Source of the DNA: Desulfobacteraceae bacterium UBA2174
Lineage (GTDB): Bacteria; Desulfobacterota; Desulfobacteria; Desulfobacterales; UBA2174
DNA length: 64,000 nt
Direction of reading: 5' to 3'
NCBI GenBank assembly: GCA_002327445.1
Contig: DCWA01000032.1
Coordinates: 62,991-126,990, forward strand
Positions 27,239 to 36,288 of this stretch are shown here, in pieces. The notes below the pieces were generated by a model. The model searched no databases, was not told the origin of the DNA, and worked only from the letters and a program-made list of their open reading frames with translations. Positions within the stretch are counted from its first letter, which is position 1. Each line of letters begins with the position of its first letter. The position numbers and the translations under genes were made by a program.

Positions 27239-27558
27239 CCCCGTCCGCCAAGGCCGGTTTTATTGTGGGCAACCCGCCCCTCGGCGGCCGGCCGGACAGA
27301 AACCGGCATGGCGCCACTTGCAATGTTTTTCATTTGCTTTATAATTAAAAATTAAAGTGATTTTTACCCTTTGAAACCAACACAAACGATGCCCGACGAC
27401 CACCCCGAACCTCCCCTTGCCCCGACCGTCGCCCCGCAACGGCGTTCAGTGCCCCAAGATCGTCCACCGACACCTCCCCGAGGCCCGCGCAACGGAATGG
27501 TGAAGCAATCTCCGCCGCTGCCAATGGATTCCGCGGCCTCTACGGGATATGATCGATC
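27239..27558 (+). other. Non-coding gap with promoter
   Basis: No gene is supported in these 320 bases. The stretch holds GC-rich inverted pieces just after the DUF89-like gene, an AT-rich block at 27320-27365 that contains a sigma-70-type promoter, and a Pro/Arg-coding-like low-complexity segment with no start or ribosome site. Confidence 0.6.
27318..27345 (+). promoter_or_regulatory. Sigma-70-type promoter for the CorC-like gene
   Basis: TTGCAA at 27318-27323, 16-bp spacer, perfect TATAAT at 27340-27345. It leaves a long leader of about 205 nt before the ATG at 27559. Confidence 0.6.
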
Positions 27559-28824
27559 ATGTTGACCCAGTGGACATTGCTGGTATTGTTGCTGATGCTC
27601 TCGGCCTTTTTCTCTGCGGCCGAATACGCGCTGCATGCCATCAACCGTACCCGGGCCAGGCTCCTGGCCAAGAGCGGCCTTTACAGCCATCTGCTGATCC
27701 TGCGGTTCAAGGAAGAACCCCGGCGGATGGTCACAACCCTTCTCATCGCCAAAAACGCGGTCAACATCGGGGCCTCGGCCACGGCCACGGCCCTGGCCAT
27801 CGATCTTTTCCCCGGGTACGCCATCGGCTTGGCCACCGGCGTCATGACGCTGATGATCCTCGTCTTCGGCGAGGTGTTCCCCAAGTCCATCGCCACGCGC
27901 AACGACCTGGCCATCGCCGGTTTCGCCATCGTGCCGATTTATTGGTTATCGCTGGCGCTGTGGCCGCTGATCCTCTTCTTGAACTTCATTCCCAGGCTTG
28001 CGGGAAAGGTGGAAAATCAGTCGGCGGTGACCGAGGAAGAGCTGATGACCTTCGTGGAGGTGGGAGAGGAGGAAGGCCACATCCGTGAGGAAGAGCGGGA
28101 ACTGATTTCCAACATTTTCGAATTCGACGACACGGCCGCGTCGGAAATCATGACCCCGCGCGGGGACATGTTCGTGGTGGACGCCAACCGCGATCTGGAT
28201 CTGCAGGCCATCATCGAATCCGGTTTCACCCGTATTCCGGTGATCGACAGCGACATCGACCATGTCGTCGGGATCCTCAACATCAAGGACCTGTTCCGCC
28301 ATCACGTGACCGCCGAGGGTCCCATGGTGGTGCGGGAGGTGATGACCGAACCCTACTTTGTTCCCGAAAACATGAAGCTGAACATGCTCCTTCAGGAATT
28401 CCGGGAACGCAAGCAGCACATCGCCATCGTCGTGGATGAATACGGCGGGGTATCCGGGCTCATCACGATGGAAGACGCCCTGGAGGAGCTGGTGGGGGAC
28501 ATCACCGATGAAACCGACAAGGAAGAGCCCCACATCATCGCGGTCAAGCCAGGGACCTGGATCGTGCTGGGAAAGGCGGACATCGAAGAGGTCAACGCCG
28601 CCATCCCCCTGGAAATTCCCGATACCCGGGACTATGACACCTTCACCGGCTACATCCTCTATCTCATCGGCCGAATGCCCGAACCCAAGGAAACGCTTGT
28701 CATCGAGGACTACGAAGTGACCGTCGATGAGATGGAAGGCACCCGGATCAACCGGTACACGGTGCGCCACAAACCCGGGCCACCGCTGAGCGCGGAAAAT
28801 CAGGCCCTGCAAGCAACTTCCTGA
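27559..28824 (+). CDS. CorC/HlyC (CNNM) family membrane protein with CBS pair
   Basis: A 421-residue inner-membrane protein of the family linked to magnesium/cobalt transport. It has the N-terminal DUF21 domain with about four spans (LLLMLSAFFSAAEYAL; LASATGV-type hydrophobic runs to residue ~150), two CBS domains (about 200-330; MTPRGDMFVVD, FTRIPVIDSDIDHVVGILNIKD, IVVDEYGGVSGLITMEDALEE), and a C-terminal CorC_HlyC domain. The start ATG has a weak ribosome site. It converges with efp, 13 bp apart. The transported ion, or any haemolysin role, cannot be told from sequence. Confidence 0.92.
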   Translation: MLTQWTLLVLLLMLSAFFSAAEYALHAINRTRARLLAKSGLYSHLLILRFKEEPRRMVTTLLIAKNAVNIGASATATALAIDLFPGYAIGLATGVMTLMILVFGEVFPKSIATRNDLAIAGFAIVPIYWLSLALWPLILFLNFIPRLAGKVENQSAVTEEELMTFVEVGEEEGHIREEERELISNIFEFDDTAASEIMTPRGDMFVVDANRDLDLQAIIESGFTRIPVIDSDIDHVVGILNIKDLFRHHVTAEGPMVVREVMTEPYFVPENMKLNMLLQEFRERKQHIAIVVDEYGGVSGLITMEDALEELVGDITDETDKEEPHIIAVKPGTWIVLGKADIEEVNAAIPLEIPDTRDYDTFTGYILYLIGRMPEPKETLVIEDYEVTVDEMEGTRINRYTVRHKPGPPLSAENQALQATS

Positions 28825-28837
28825 AGCGTCCCGCCGG

Positions 28838-29401
28838 TCATCCCTTCACCCGTTCCACGTACTGCCCGGTACGGGTGTCGATACGGATCTTCTCCCCCTC
28901 CTCCACGAAAGGCGGCACCTGGATCGTCACCCCGGTTTCCAGCGTCGCCGGTTTGCTGTCACCGGAGGCGGTGTCCCCCTTTACCCACGGATCGGCCTTG
29001 ACGATCGTCAGCTCCACGAAGTTGGGCAAGGTGAGACCGATGGGACGCCCGTCGAAAAACAGCATGCTGCAGACGGTGTTTTCCTTCAGAAACCCTTTGG
29101 CGTCACCCACCTGCTCAGGGGTCAAAAACTCCTGCTCGTAGGTCGAGGTATTCATGAAACAGTAGTTCTCGCCGTCGAAATAGAGGTACTCCATGTCGAG
29201 TTCCTCCAAATCGGCCTTGTTGAACTTCTCGCCGGAGCGGTAGGTCCGATCGAACTGGATACCGGTCACCATGTTCTTGAGCTTGCATTTGTAGAGCGCC
29301 TGCCCCTTGCCCGGCTTGACAAACTCGAATTGGACCACGACGTAGGGATCTCCGTCGATCTCGATTTTCAGACCTTTGCGCAAATCGCCGCTTTCATACA
29401 T
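28838..29401 (-). CDS. efp: Elongation factor P
   Basis: Relieves ribosome stalling at proline runs. The 187-residue product has the KOW-like domain I with the loop KPGKGQA (Lys32 at the tip, the site of modification when a lysine-type pathway exists), the OB domains, and the conserved C-terminus (VPPFVEEGEKIRIDTRTGQYVERV). ATG follows AAAGGAG with a 10-bp spacer. No EpmA-, EpmB- or EarP-type gene is seen in the window, so the modification state is unknown. Confidence 0.96.
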   Translation of the reverse strand: MYESGDLRKGLKIEIDGDPYVVVQFEFVKPGKGQALYKCKLKNMVTGIQFDRTYRSGEKFNKADLEELDMEYLYFDGENYCFMNTSTYEQEFLTPEQVGDAKGFLKENTVCSMLFFDGRPIGLTLPNFVELTIVKADPWVKGDTASGDSKPATLETGVTIQVPPFVEEGEKIRIDTRTGQYVERVKG

Positions 29402-29538
29402 GCAGTGGGTTCTCCTTTGGTTCGTTGAAATGGAAAAAATTTACAGAAAACAAGCGGAAGACACAACGTTAAAGAAAGGATGCGTCAAAATCCCTTCCAG
29501 GGGGGCGTCAACGAATGGCGTCAAGGTGGAAGCGGCCT

Positions 29539-30333
29539 TCAGCCGCCATCGCCCAGTCTTCCCTCTGCCCGGCGGACCGCCTCCAAGAGCTGCGCCACTT
29601 TCCGGTAATCCTTCCGGAAGCGCACCGGCTTTCCATCTCCGTCGACCGCGTTGGTCCGGCTGCAACTGTCGATGCCGAAGGGACGCACGCGCAGCAGACC
29701 CTCCAGGGCGTTTTGGGGAGAGATCCCTCCGGCCAGGATCACCGGCAGCGGACTGTGCACCACCAAGCGGCGGGCCATGTCCCAATCGCAGGTCTCTCCG
29801 GTGATGCCCACGAATCCCGCCACCGGTTCACCGTCTCCATGTCCGCCGCCGTCAAGCAGGGTGTCGGTGAGAAACAGATCGCTCACCGGAGAAAATCGAG
29901 CGGCCAGCTCCAGGGTCGGTACGCTGTCGGCCCGCCCGGGAGTCCCGATGGGAATCGAGCGGATGATCCGGATGGTGGGAAAATGCCGCCGCACCGTCCG
30001 CTGCAAGGCGACCAGGTCGGCAATGGGCACGTCGGCGTCCGGATCCGGCCCCAAGGCTTCGCAGAAATGGACGAAGTCCGGCTTCAGATCGGCCAGGGCA
30101 TCAAGCACTCGCTCGGGTTCACTGAACAGCGGAATCAGGCTGCTGCGAGCGCCGGCACAGCGGACGGCGGCGATGGTTTCGCCGACCCTCCGGTTGCTCG
30201 GTGCATCCCCGGCCATGAACACCGAACCGATATGATCGACGCCCATGGCAACCAGAGCCTCGGCTTCGGTTGGGGTCTGGACCTCGTAGATCTGGCAGAT
30301 GAAACGCGGCACGCGATTCTCGAAAATCCGCAT
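29539..30333 (-). CDS. Phosphoribosylanthranilate isomerase-like (TrpF-like) TIM barrel
   Basis: A 264-residue protein with TrpF hallmarks: an N-terminal strand with a Cys (RFICQIYEV, where TrpF has KICG), the mid-barrel FLTDT acid followed by a Gly-rich loop (the catalytic Asp position), and the phosphate-binding LAGGISPQNALEGLL plus FGIDSCSRTN. It is about 60 residues longer than TrpF, and no trp genes are nearby, so it may have another substrate. ATG 30331-30333 has no strong ribosome site. It is divergent from guaA across 120 bp. Confidence 0.7.
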   Translation of the reverse strand: MRIFENRVPRFICQIYEVQTPTEAEALVAMGVDHIGSVFMAGDAPSNRRVGETIAAVRCAGARSSLIPLFSEPERVLDALADLKPDFVHFCEALGPDPDADVPIADLVALQRTVRRHFPTIRIIRSIPIGTPGRADSVPTLELAARFSPVSDLFLTDTLLDGGGHGDGEPVAGFVGITGETCDWDMARRLVVHSPLPVILAGGISPQNALEGLLRVRPFGIDSCSRTNAVDGDGKPVRFRKDYRKVAQLLEAVRRAEGRLGDGG

Positions 30334-30373
30334 GAAACAAACGGTTGGGCGTCAGGAACGACGGATATCGGCC

Positions 30374-30402
30374 TTGACTTTTGGGGGCGTCTCTAACATA
30401 TT
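30374..30402 (+). promoter_or_regulatory. Sigma-70-type promoter for guaA
   Basis: TTGACT at 30374-30379, 17-bp spacer, CATATT at 30397-30402. It overlaps the upstream region of the divergent TrpF-like gene. Confidence 0.5.
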
Positions 30403-30453
30403 CGACCCGTTTTCGCAAACCGTTTGCCCCATCCCGGCCACAAGGAAAAACGC

Positions 30454-31983
30454 ATGATTCTGATCATCGATTTCGGATCCCAGTTCAACCAGCTCATCGC
30501 CCGGCGGGTTCGCGAATGCCGGGTCTACTGCCAGATCGAGCCGCCGGACATCTCCCGCGAAAAGATTCTCGCCCTGGCACCCGAGGGGATCATCCTCTCC
30601 GGCGGCCCGGCAAGCATATACGCCCCCGGAAGCCCCAAAATCGATCCAGCGATCTTTTCCATGGGCATCCCGGTGCTGGGCATCTGCTACGGCATGCAGT
30701 TCATGGTCCATGCCCTCGGCGGACGCGTCGAAGCGGCCGGCAAGCGCGAATACGGACCGGCCACCTTGACCATCACCCGCGGCGAGGGCCTCCTGGAGAG
30801 CGTCCCCTCGCCGACGACCTGCTGGATGAGCCACGGAGACCGGATTGCTGCCCTGCCCGAGGGTTTTTCCGTCCTTGCGACCACCGCCAACAGCCCCTAC
30901 GCCGTCATCCAGGACACCTCGCGGCAGTGGTACGGAATGCAATTTCACCCCGAAGTCGTTCACACGACCAAGGGAAAAAAGATGCTGGCCAATTTCCTCT
31001 TCACCATCTGCGGCTGCCGGCGCAACTGGACGATGAAATCCTTTGCCCGCGACGCGGTGGCGCAGATCCGGGACCAAGTGGGCGACCAGCCGGTGATCCT
31101 CGGGCTCAGCGGCGGGGTGGACTCCGCCGTGGCCGCCCTGCTGATCCTCCGGGCCGTGGGGTCGCAGTTGACCTGCATTTTTGTCGACAACGGGCTGCTG
31201 CGACAAAACGAAGCGGGGCAACTTCGCGAAAAATTCAAGCAACACTTGAAGATCAACATCCGCTTCGTCAACGCCGGTGGCCGATTTCTCAAGGCCCTGG
31301 CGGGGGTGGCCGATCCCGAACGCAAGCGCAAGATCATCGGCCGCGTCTTCATGGAAGTCTTTGAAGCCGAGGCCCGAAAAATTCGTGGCGCCCGGTTTCT
31401 CGGCCAGGGAACCCTGTATCCGGACGTGATCGAGTCGCAGTCGGCCTTCGGCGGCCCTTCGGCGGTCATCAAGAGCCACCACAACGTGGGAGGGCTGCCC
31501 AAACGCATGCGTCTGCAGCTCGTGGAACCGCTCAAGTACCTGTTCAAGGACGAGGTGCGCCGGCTCGGCCTGGCGCTGGGACTGGACGAAACCTTCGTCT
31601 GGCGCCAACCGTTTCCCGGCCCCGGTCTGGCCATCCGGGTAATTGGACAGGTGAACCGGGCCCGGCTGGACATTCTGCGGGCCGCCGATGCCGTGTTGCT
31701 GGAGGAAATCCGCGCCAGTGGCTACTATCGCAAGCTTTGGCAGTCGTTCGCGGTGTTGCTGCCGATCAAGAGCGTCGGCATCATGGGCGACAGCCGTACC
31801 TACGAACACATCCTGGCCATCCGCGCCGTGACGAGCAGGGACGCCATGACGGCCGACTGGGCCCGCCTGCCCCAGGACTTGCTCGGACGCATTTCCAGCC
31901 GTATCATCAATGAAGTGCGCGGCGTCAACCGGGTGGTCTACGATATCAGCTCCAAACCCCCCAGCACCATCGAGTGGGAATGA
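30454..31983 (+). CDS. guaA: GMP synthase (glutamine-hydrolysing)
   Basis: Converts XMP to GMP using glutamine and ATP. The 509-residue product has the class I amidotransferase domain (Cys78 in GICYGM; HPEV near the end of the domain), the ATP-pyrophosphatase P-loop LGLSGGVDS (about residue 218), and the C-terminal dimerisation domain ending TIEWE. ATG at 30454 has AAGGAA upstream; a TTG at 30424 is in frame but precedes no family sequence. Length is normal. Confidence 0.97.
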   Translation: MILIIDFGSQFNQLIARRVRECRVYCQIEPPDISREKILALAPEGIILSGGPASIYAPGSPKIDPAIFSMGIPVLGICYGMQFMVHALGGRVEAAGKREYGPATLTITRGEGLLESVPSPTTCWMSHGDRIAALPEGFSVLATTANSPYAVIQDTSRQWYGMQFHPEVVHTTKGKKMLANFLFTICGCRRNWTMKSFARDAVAQIRDQVGDQPVILGLSGGVDSAVAALLILRAVGSQLTCIFVDNGLLRQNEAGQLREKFKQHLKINIRFVNAGGRFLKALAGVADPERKRKIIGRVFMEVFEAEARKIRGARFLGQGTLYPDVIESQSAFGGPSAVIKSHHNVGGLPKRMRLQLVEPLKYLFKDEVRRLGLALGLDETFVWRQPFPGPGLAIRVIGQVNRARLDILRAADAVLLEEIRASGYYRKLWQSFAVLLPIKSVGIMGDSRTYEHILAIRAVTSRDAMTADWARLPQDLLGRISSRIINEVRGVNRVVYDISSKPPSTIEWE

Positions 31984-32146
31984 AGCTTGAAATTTGAAAC
32001 TGGAAACTGGAAATTGGGAGAAGACCGGCTGGACAGGCACCGATGATCGCGCTCGGCTATGCCCGGTTGCCGAAATCCTCAATTGACGATTCGATGCCAG
32101 GTTTCAAATTTCCAGCATCCGGTTTCACATCAGGACGGAGCGCCTC

Positions 32147-33067
32147 TTGAAAATCAGCCCACCCCAGTTTGACGGCGAAAATCCCTACCAGGACGAAATG
32201 ACGCAACTGCGCATCGATCGCCTTGGCCACAGGCTCACGCTGCTCAGCGTCCTGCTGCCCATTGCCATCGTGGTAATCCTGGCGCTGGGATATCTGGACC
32301 TCAAGGGTCGGGTCATCGGTCTCCAGGACAGCGGCGCCGCCAGCGTGCAAACCCTTTCCGACGATCTCATGTCGCGCTTTTCCACCCTTTCGGTGCGGGT
32401 TGCCGAACTGGAGGCCAAGGTGGAAAAAAGCGCCTCGGAGGGTGCCGCGCAGCAGACCGCGCATGTCGACCGGATCGCCAAGATCGAAGCGCGCCTGAAG
32501 GCGTTGGAAGCCGACAAGCTCAACCGCCAACAGCTTCAGGCAACCATTGAAACCATCGCCCAGCAGGTCGCCGCCCTCACCGAGCGTATCGGCGGCCAGG
32601 ATGCGGCCCTGAAAACGGCAACGGAGCGCATCAACGGCCAGATGCAAGCTGCCGCCGAGTCGCTGATCGCCGTTGAAACCAGCATGGCCGCCTTGACCGC
32701 GGCCATCGAACCGATCAAGAAAAACCAGGCGGCCCTGGACACCGAGGTGAAGCGCCTCGGCGCCGCCCTCAAGACGGACCGCGAGGCGTCCCAACAGGCT
32801 CTGGGGCAGCAAAAAGAAGCCACCAGCCGCCAGATCCAACAGCTCGTTCAGCCTCTGGAAGCGCGTCTGGAAACCCTGCGCCGCAAGGTGGAGCAGCTCC
32901 AGCGAGACATGGCCGCCGCTCAGGCACCGGCCAGGCCCCGGGTCCCGGCGACAAGTCCATCGACAGCCCCGAGGGGAACCGTTTCACCCCCCCAACCGCC
33001 ACCATCCACCGCCCCGGCGACACCGGACATCGAACCGGGGCAGATCATCGAAAAACCGCTTCAATAA
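32147..33067 (+). CDS. Single-span coiled-coil protein with Pro-rich tail
   Basis: A 306-residue protein: a ~30-residue cytoplasmic N-terminus, one membrane span (residues ~32-50, LLSVLLPIAIVVILALGYL), then ~200 residues of heptad-patterned Ala/Glu/Gln/Lys coiled coil, and a Pro/Ala/Ser/Thr-rich tail. No catalytic motif is visible. It starts at TTG 32147-32149 after ACGGAG; no closer ATG exists before the span. Located between guaA and the dienelactone hydrolase gene; the function is unknown, and low-complexity composition limits homology claims. Confidence 0.75.
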   Translation: MKISPPQFDGENPYQDEMTQLRIDRLGHRLTLLSVLLPIAIVVILALGYLDLKGRVIGLQDSGAASVQTLSDDLMSRFSTLSVRVAELEAKVEKSASEGAAQQTAHVDRIAKIEARLKALEADKLNRQQLQATIETIAQQVAALTERIGGQDAALKTATERINGQMQAAAESLIAVETSMAALTAAIEPIKKNQAALDTEVKRLGAALKTDREASQQALGQQKEATSRQIQQLVQPLEARLETLRRKVEQLQRDMAAAQAPARPRVPATSPSTAPRGTVSPPQPPPSTAPATPDIEPGQIIEKPLQ

Positions 33068-33094
33068 CCGCTTCTGCGCCAGGCCCCACCTGGC

Positions 33095-33122
33095 TTGACC
33101 TTTCCCGCCACCGCCTTATTGT
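33095..33122 (+). promoter_or_regulatory. Sigma-70-type promoter for the dienelactone hydrolase gene
   Basis: TTGACC at 33095-33100, 16-bp spacer, TATTGT at 33117-33122, about 105 bp before the start codon. Confidence 0.5.
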
Positions 33123-33228
33123 CCCTCAATCCGCCGTTTCGAGGGGCGTGACGGCTATTCGCCCCACCGCCTTGCCGCGCGCCGCGGCGGACACGAGTGA
33201 CCGCATTCTCCCCAAAGGAGGTTTCGCC

Positions 33229-33984
33229 ATGCGCAGAAATACCATATTTACGCTAACTTATGTTTTAGGGGCCATGCTGGCCCTGGCGCCGCCGGTGTTG
33301 GCTGCAGGCGCCGCCGTCACCTACCAGGTCGATGGCCAGGCGTATGAAGGATTTTTCATCGCCCCATCTACCGACGCCCCGCTGGTGCTGCTGATCCATG
33401 ACTGGGACGGCCTCGGGGACTACGAGATCAAGCGTGCCCAAATGCTGGCCGATGCCGGCTACGCCGTTTTCGCCGCCGATCTCTTCGGCGCCGGGGTTCG
33501 ACCCGCCGCCATCGAGGAACGGCGCCGCCTCACCGGTGCGCTGTACCAGGACCGGGAAAAAATGCGGCGGCTGATGAATGGCACCTTGAAAGCGGCCGAA
33601 GCGCAGGGCGTTGGTATCACCAACGCGGTGGCCATGGGATACTGCTTCGGTGGGACGGCGGTGCTTGAGCTGGCCCGCTCGGGTGCCGAACTCAAGGGAT
33701 TTGTCAGCTTCCACGGCGGGTTGGATACGCCTAAAGGACAGAGCTACGCCAACACCCGGGGCCACATCCTCGTCCTGCATGGCACGGCGGACGCATCCGT
33801 TTCCATGGAATCCTTCGCCGCGTTGGCCAAGGAAATGGAGTCGGCCGGCGTCGGCCATGAGATGATCACCTACAGCGGTGCTCCCCATGCCTTCACCGTG
33901 TTCGGCACCGAAGCCTACCGCAAGGACGCGGACGAAAAATCCTGGGACCGTTTCCTGGCGTTTCTCACCGACCGTTTAGGATGA
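33229..33984 (+). CDS. Secreted dienelactone hydrolase family protein
   Basis: A 251-residue alpha/beta hydrolase with an N-terminal signal peptide (MRRN, hydrophobic run, cleavage near AAG). The nucleophile block GYCFGG carries the Cys typical of dienelactone hydrolases; the acid and base fit Asp in HGTADASV and His in SGAPHAF. The natural ester or lactone substrate is not evident. ATG at 33229 has a strong AAAGGAGG; a longer in-frame reading from 33148 lacks one. Transport to the periplasm is inferred. Confidence 0.88.
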   Translation: MRRNTIFTLTYVLGAMLALAPPVLAAGAAVTYQVDGQAYEGFFIAPSTDAPLVLLIHDWDGLGDYEIKRAQMLADAGYAVFAADLFGAGVRPAAIEERRRLTGALYQDREKMRRLMNGTLKAAEAQGVGITNAVAMGYCFGGTAVLELARSGAELKGFVSFHGGLDTPKGQSYANTRGHILVLHGTADASVSMESFAALAKEMESAGVGHEMITYSGAPHAFTVFGTEAYRKDADEKSWDRFLAFLTDRLG

Positions 33985-33987
33985 GTG

Positions 33988-34836
33988 TCAGGCAGCGTCT
34001 TCTCCGGCCGCCACCGGATTGACGAGGGCGCCAATTCTCTCGATGGCGCATTCCACCACGTTGCCGGCCCGCAACACCACCGGGGGATCGCGAAAAATCC
34101 CCACCCCGGCGGGAGTTCCGGTGGAAATGATGTCCCCGGGTTCCAGCGTCATGTCGCGGCTGACGTCGGCGATGATGGCCGGAATGTCGAAAAGCATGTC
34201 GCCGGTGTTGCCGTCCTGCATGATCACCCCGTCCACGGTTGTGGTGAGCCGCAGGTCGGCGACATTGCCGATCTCGTCGCCGGTGACGATGCAGGGCCCC
34301 ATGGGCGCGAAGCCATCGAAGGATTTGCCCCGGAACCATTGACTGTCGGCGAACTGGGCCTCCCGACCGGAGACGTCATTCATCACGGTGTAGCCCGCGA
34401 TGAAGTCCCGGGCGTCGGCGGCACCGATGCGTTTTCCCGGCCGCCCGATGACCACGGCCAGCTCTACCTCCCAGTCGACCTGTCCGCTGCCGAGGGGCAG
34501 CACGATCGGGTCATAGGGGCCGTTGACCGTGTTGACCGTCTTGCAAAAGAGCAGCGGCCGCGCTGGACGGTCGAAGCCGCCCTCCCGGGCGTGCTCGGCG
34601 TAGTTCTTGCCCAGGCAGATGATCTTTCCCGGCCTGGGAACCGGCGCACCGATACGCTCCCGGCGCGCCTCTCCCGGATCTTTCACCCCCGCGGCCTTCT
34701 GAAGCCAGCCTTCTTCGAAAAATCGCCGGCCGATGTCCGGGATCCGGGGAAAATGGCGGGTCAGGTCGACGATGCGCCCGTCTCGCATCAGGCCGGGGCG
34801 TTCCTGGCCCCGGGGGCCGAATCGAACCAGTCTCAT
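33988..34836 (-). CDS. Fumarylacetoacetate hydrolase (FAH) family protein
   Basis: A 282-residue member of the FAH superfamily (C-C bond hydrolases, acylpyruvases and decarboxylases of aromatic breakdown or oxaloacetate metabolism). Conserved pieces are ICLGKNYAEHA, LFCKTVNTVNGPYDPI, the metal-binding VDWEVELAVVIG, and GDIISTGTPAGVG. The first ~60 residues form the smaller N-terminal domain. ATG 34834-34836 lies one base after the trmJ stop (TGAgATG), so it is coupled to trmJ. The exact substrate is unknown. Confidence 0.9.
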   Translation of the reverse strand: MRLVRFGPRGQERPGLMRDGRIVDLTRHFPRIPDIGRRFFEEGWLQKAAGVKDPGEARRERIGAPVPRPGKIICLGKNYAEHAREGGFDRPARPLLFCKTVNTVNGPYDPIVLPLGSGQVDWEVELAVVIGRPGKRIGAADARDFIAGYTVMNDVSGREAQFADSQWFRGKSFDGFAPMGPCIVTGDEIGNVADLRLTTTVDGVIMQDGNTGDMLFDIPAIIADVSRDMTLEPGDIISTGTPAGVGIFRDPPVVLRAGNVVECAIERIGALVNPVAAGEDAA

Positions 34837-34837
34837 C

Positions 34838-35611
34838 TCATCTCTCCTTGGGCCGTCCCTGGCGTCCGTCTTCGTAGCACTTGCGCCCGTACCAGTCGAT
34901 CTGGCGGCAGATGCCGCGCAGGATGGCCACATCCCTGGCCCGCAGTTCCATCCGGGTGAAAAAATTGCGGATGCGGCTCATCCAGTACTCCGGATTCTCG
35001 TGGCTGATGAAGCTGATGCGGACCAGCACGTCGCGAAGCTGGTCGTACATGGCATCCAACTCGAAGCGGTTGGCCAGACGCGGCGTTGCCTCGGCCGGCG
35101 CCGGCAAGGCGGCCCGCCGCAGTTCGTAGCAGAGAATCATCACCGCTTGCGCCAGGTTGAGAGAGGAAAAATCGGCGGTGGGAATGTTGACCAGGGCGTG
35201 GCAGAGCCGGAGGTCCACGTTGGCCAGGCCCCGGTCCTCGGGGCCGAAGACGACGGCGATGGTATTCTCCGCCGAGATGGGAATCAAGGCTTCGGCCAGG
35301 GCTTCCGGGCGCCGGTAAACCCTGCGTTGACCGCCGAGCCGGGCCGTGGTCCCCACCACGAAGGAAAATGAGGCCAGGGCCTCATCCAGCGTGTCGGCCA
35401 CCACCATGCGGTCGACGATGTGGCGCGCGCCGTGGGTGGCGAGCTTCAGGGCCTTTTCAGCCTCGTAGCGCTCCGCGGAAACCACCACGAGGCGATCGAT
35501 GCCCATGTTGCACATCGCCCGGGCCGCGGACCCGATGTTTTCCGGGTAGCGCGGCCGGTGCAGGACGATGGCCACCTTGGACAGGTCGATACGGGCGGGA
35601 TCAGCCGACAA
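34838..35611 (-). CDS. trmJ: TrmJ-type tRNA 2'-O-methyltransferase (SpoU family)
   Basis: Methylates ribose in the tRNA anticodon loop (position 32). The 257-residue product has SPOUT knot motifs: RPRYPENIGSAARAM, then VFGPEDRGLANVDL and IPTADFSSLNLAQAV near residues 110-140, with a C-terminal TrmJ extension (EYWMSRIRNFFTRMELRARD). The start is uncertain: TTG at 35609-35611 overlaps the ndk end by 11 bp and lacks a clear ribosome site, and internal GTG codons are possible. It lies in ndk-trmJ-FAH. Confidence 0.88.
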   Translation of the reverse strand: MSADPARIDLSKVAIVLHRPRYPENIGSAARAMCNMGIDRLVVVSAERYEAEKALKLATHGARHIVDRMVVADTLDEALASFSFVVGTTARLGGQRRVYRRPEALAEALIPISAENTIAVVFGPEDRGLANVDLRLCHALVNIPTADFSSLNLAQAVMILCYELRRAALPAPAEATPRLANRFELDAMYDQLRDVLVRISFISHENPEYWMSRIRNFFTRMELRARDVAILRGICRQIDWYGRKCYEDGRQGRPKER

Positions 35612-36017
35612 GCTCGAAACAGTTGAAGAAGTAGCCGATTTCAAAGGCGGCGGTCTCCGGGGCGTCGGAGCCGTGGACCACGTTGCGTTCGATATCGGTG
35701 GCAAAGTCGGCCCGGATGGTGCCGGGAGCGGCTTCCTTGTAATTGGTGGCCCCCATCAGCTCCCGCCAGCGGGCGATGGCATTGTCCCCTTCGAGGACCA
35801 TCACCAGGGCGGGACCGCTGGACATGAAGGTCGTGAGGCTGGCGAAGAACCGTTTGTCGCGGTGGACGGCATAGAACCCTTCGGCCTGGGCCAGGGTCAG
35901 GCGAACGAGTTTGGCGGCCACGATTTTCAGACCGTCGGCCTCCTGGCGCTTGATCACTTCGCCGATCAAGTTCCGGCTCACGCCGTCGGGTTTCACGATG
36001 GCCAATGTGCGCTGCAT
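35601..36017 (-). CDS. ndk: Nucleoside diphosphate kinase
   Basis: Transfers gamma-phosphate between nucleoside tri- and diphosphates through a phosphohistidine. The 138-residue product starts with QRTLAIVKPDGV and has the active-site NVVHGSDAPETA (His near residue 115). ATG 36015-36017 is preceded by AAAGGA. Length is normal. It leads ndk-trmJ-FAH. Confidence 0.97.
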   Translation of the reverse strand: MQRTLAIVKPDGVSRNLIGEVIKRQEADGLKIVAAKLVRLTLAQAEGFYAVHRDKRFFASLTTFMSSGPALVMVLEGDNAIARWRELMGATNYKEAAPGTIRADFATDIERNVVHGSDAPETAAFEIGYFFNCFELVG

Positions 36018-36085
36018 GGATGAATCCTTTCGAATTTGCACCGGTAAGCCGGTGTCCGGTTGAAATCGCGCAGAAAGTCGGCCGT

Positions 36086-36115
36086 GGCATAGCAGAAGCG
36101 CGGTCGGCAAGTCAA
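36086..36115 (-). promoter_or_regulatory. Sigma-70-type promoter for ndk-trmJ-FAH
   Basis: On the minus strand, TTGACT (36110-36115), 18-bp spacer, TATGCC (36086-36091), about 70 bp upstream of the ndk start. Confidence 0.55.
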
Positions 36116-36288
36116 CCATTGCGGTGCTGCTGCCGGCAGGGTCCAGTTCATCGCTTGATCACAACCGACGGCAACGGTATAAAACGGTATGAAAAGAGGG
36201 TCGCGCCTGGCGCGGCGACACAATTGTTCCAGCCGTCGGCAAGAAGGGGTCGACGGAGGCCCGCCAAGTGCCGGCGGAAAGGAGGTTC

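Noticed and set aside
27371..27565. Short Pro-rich plus-strand frame before the CorC-like gene
   Set aside because: No ribosome site, low-complexity composition and overlap with the next start; treated as leader.
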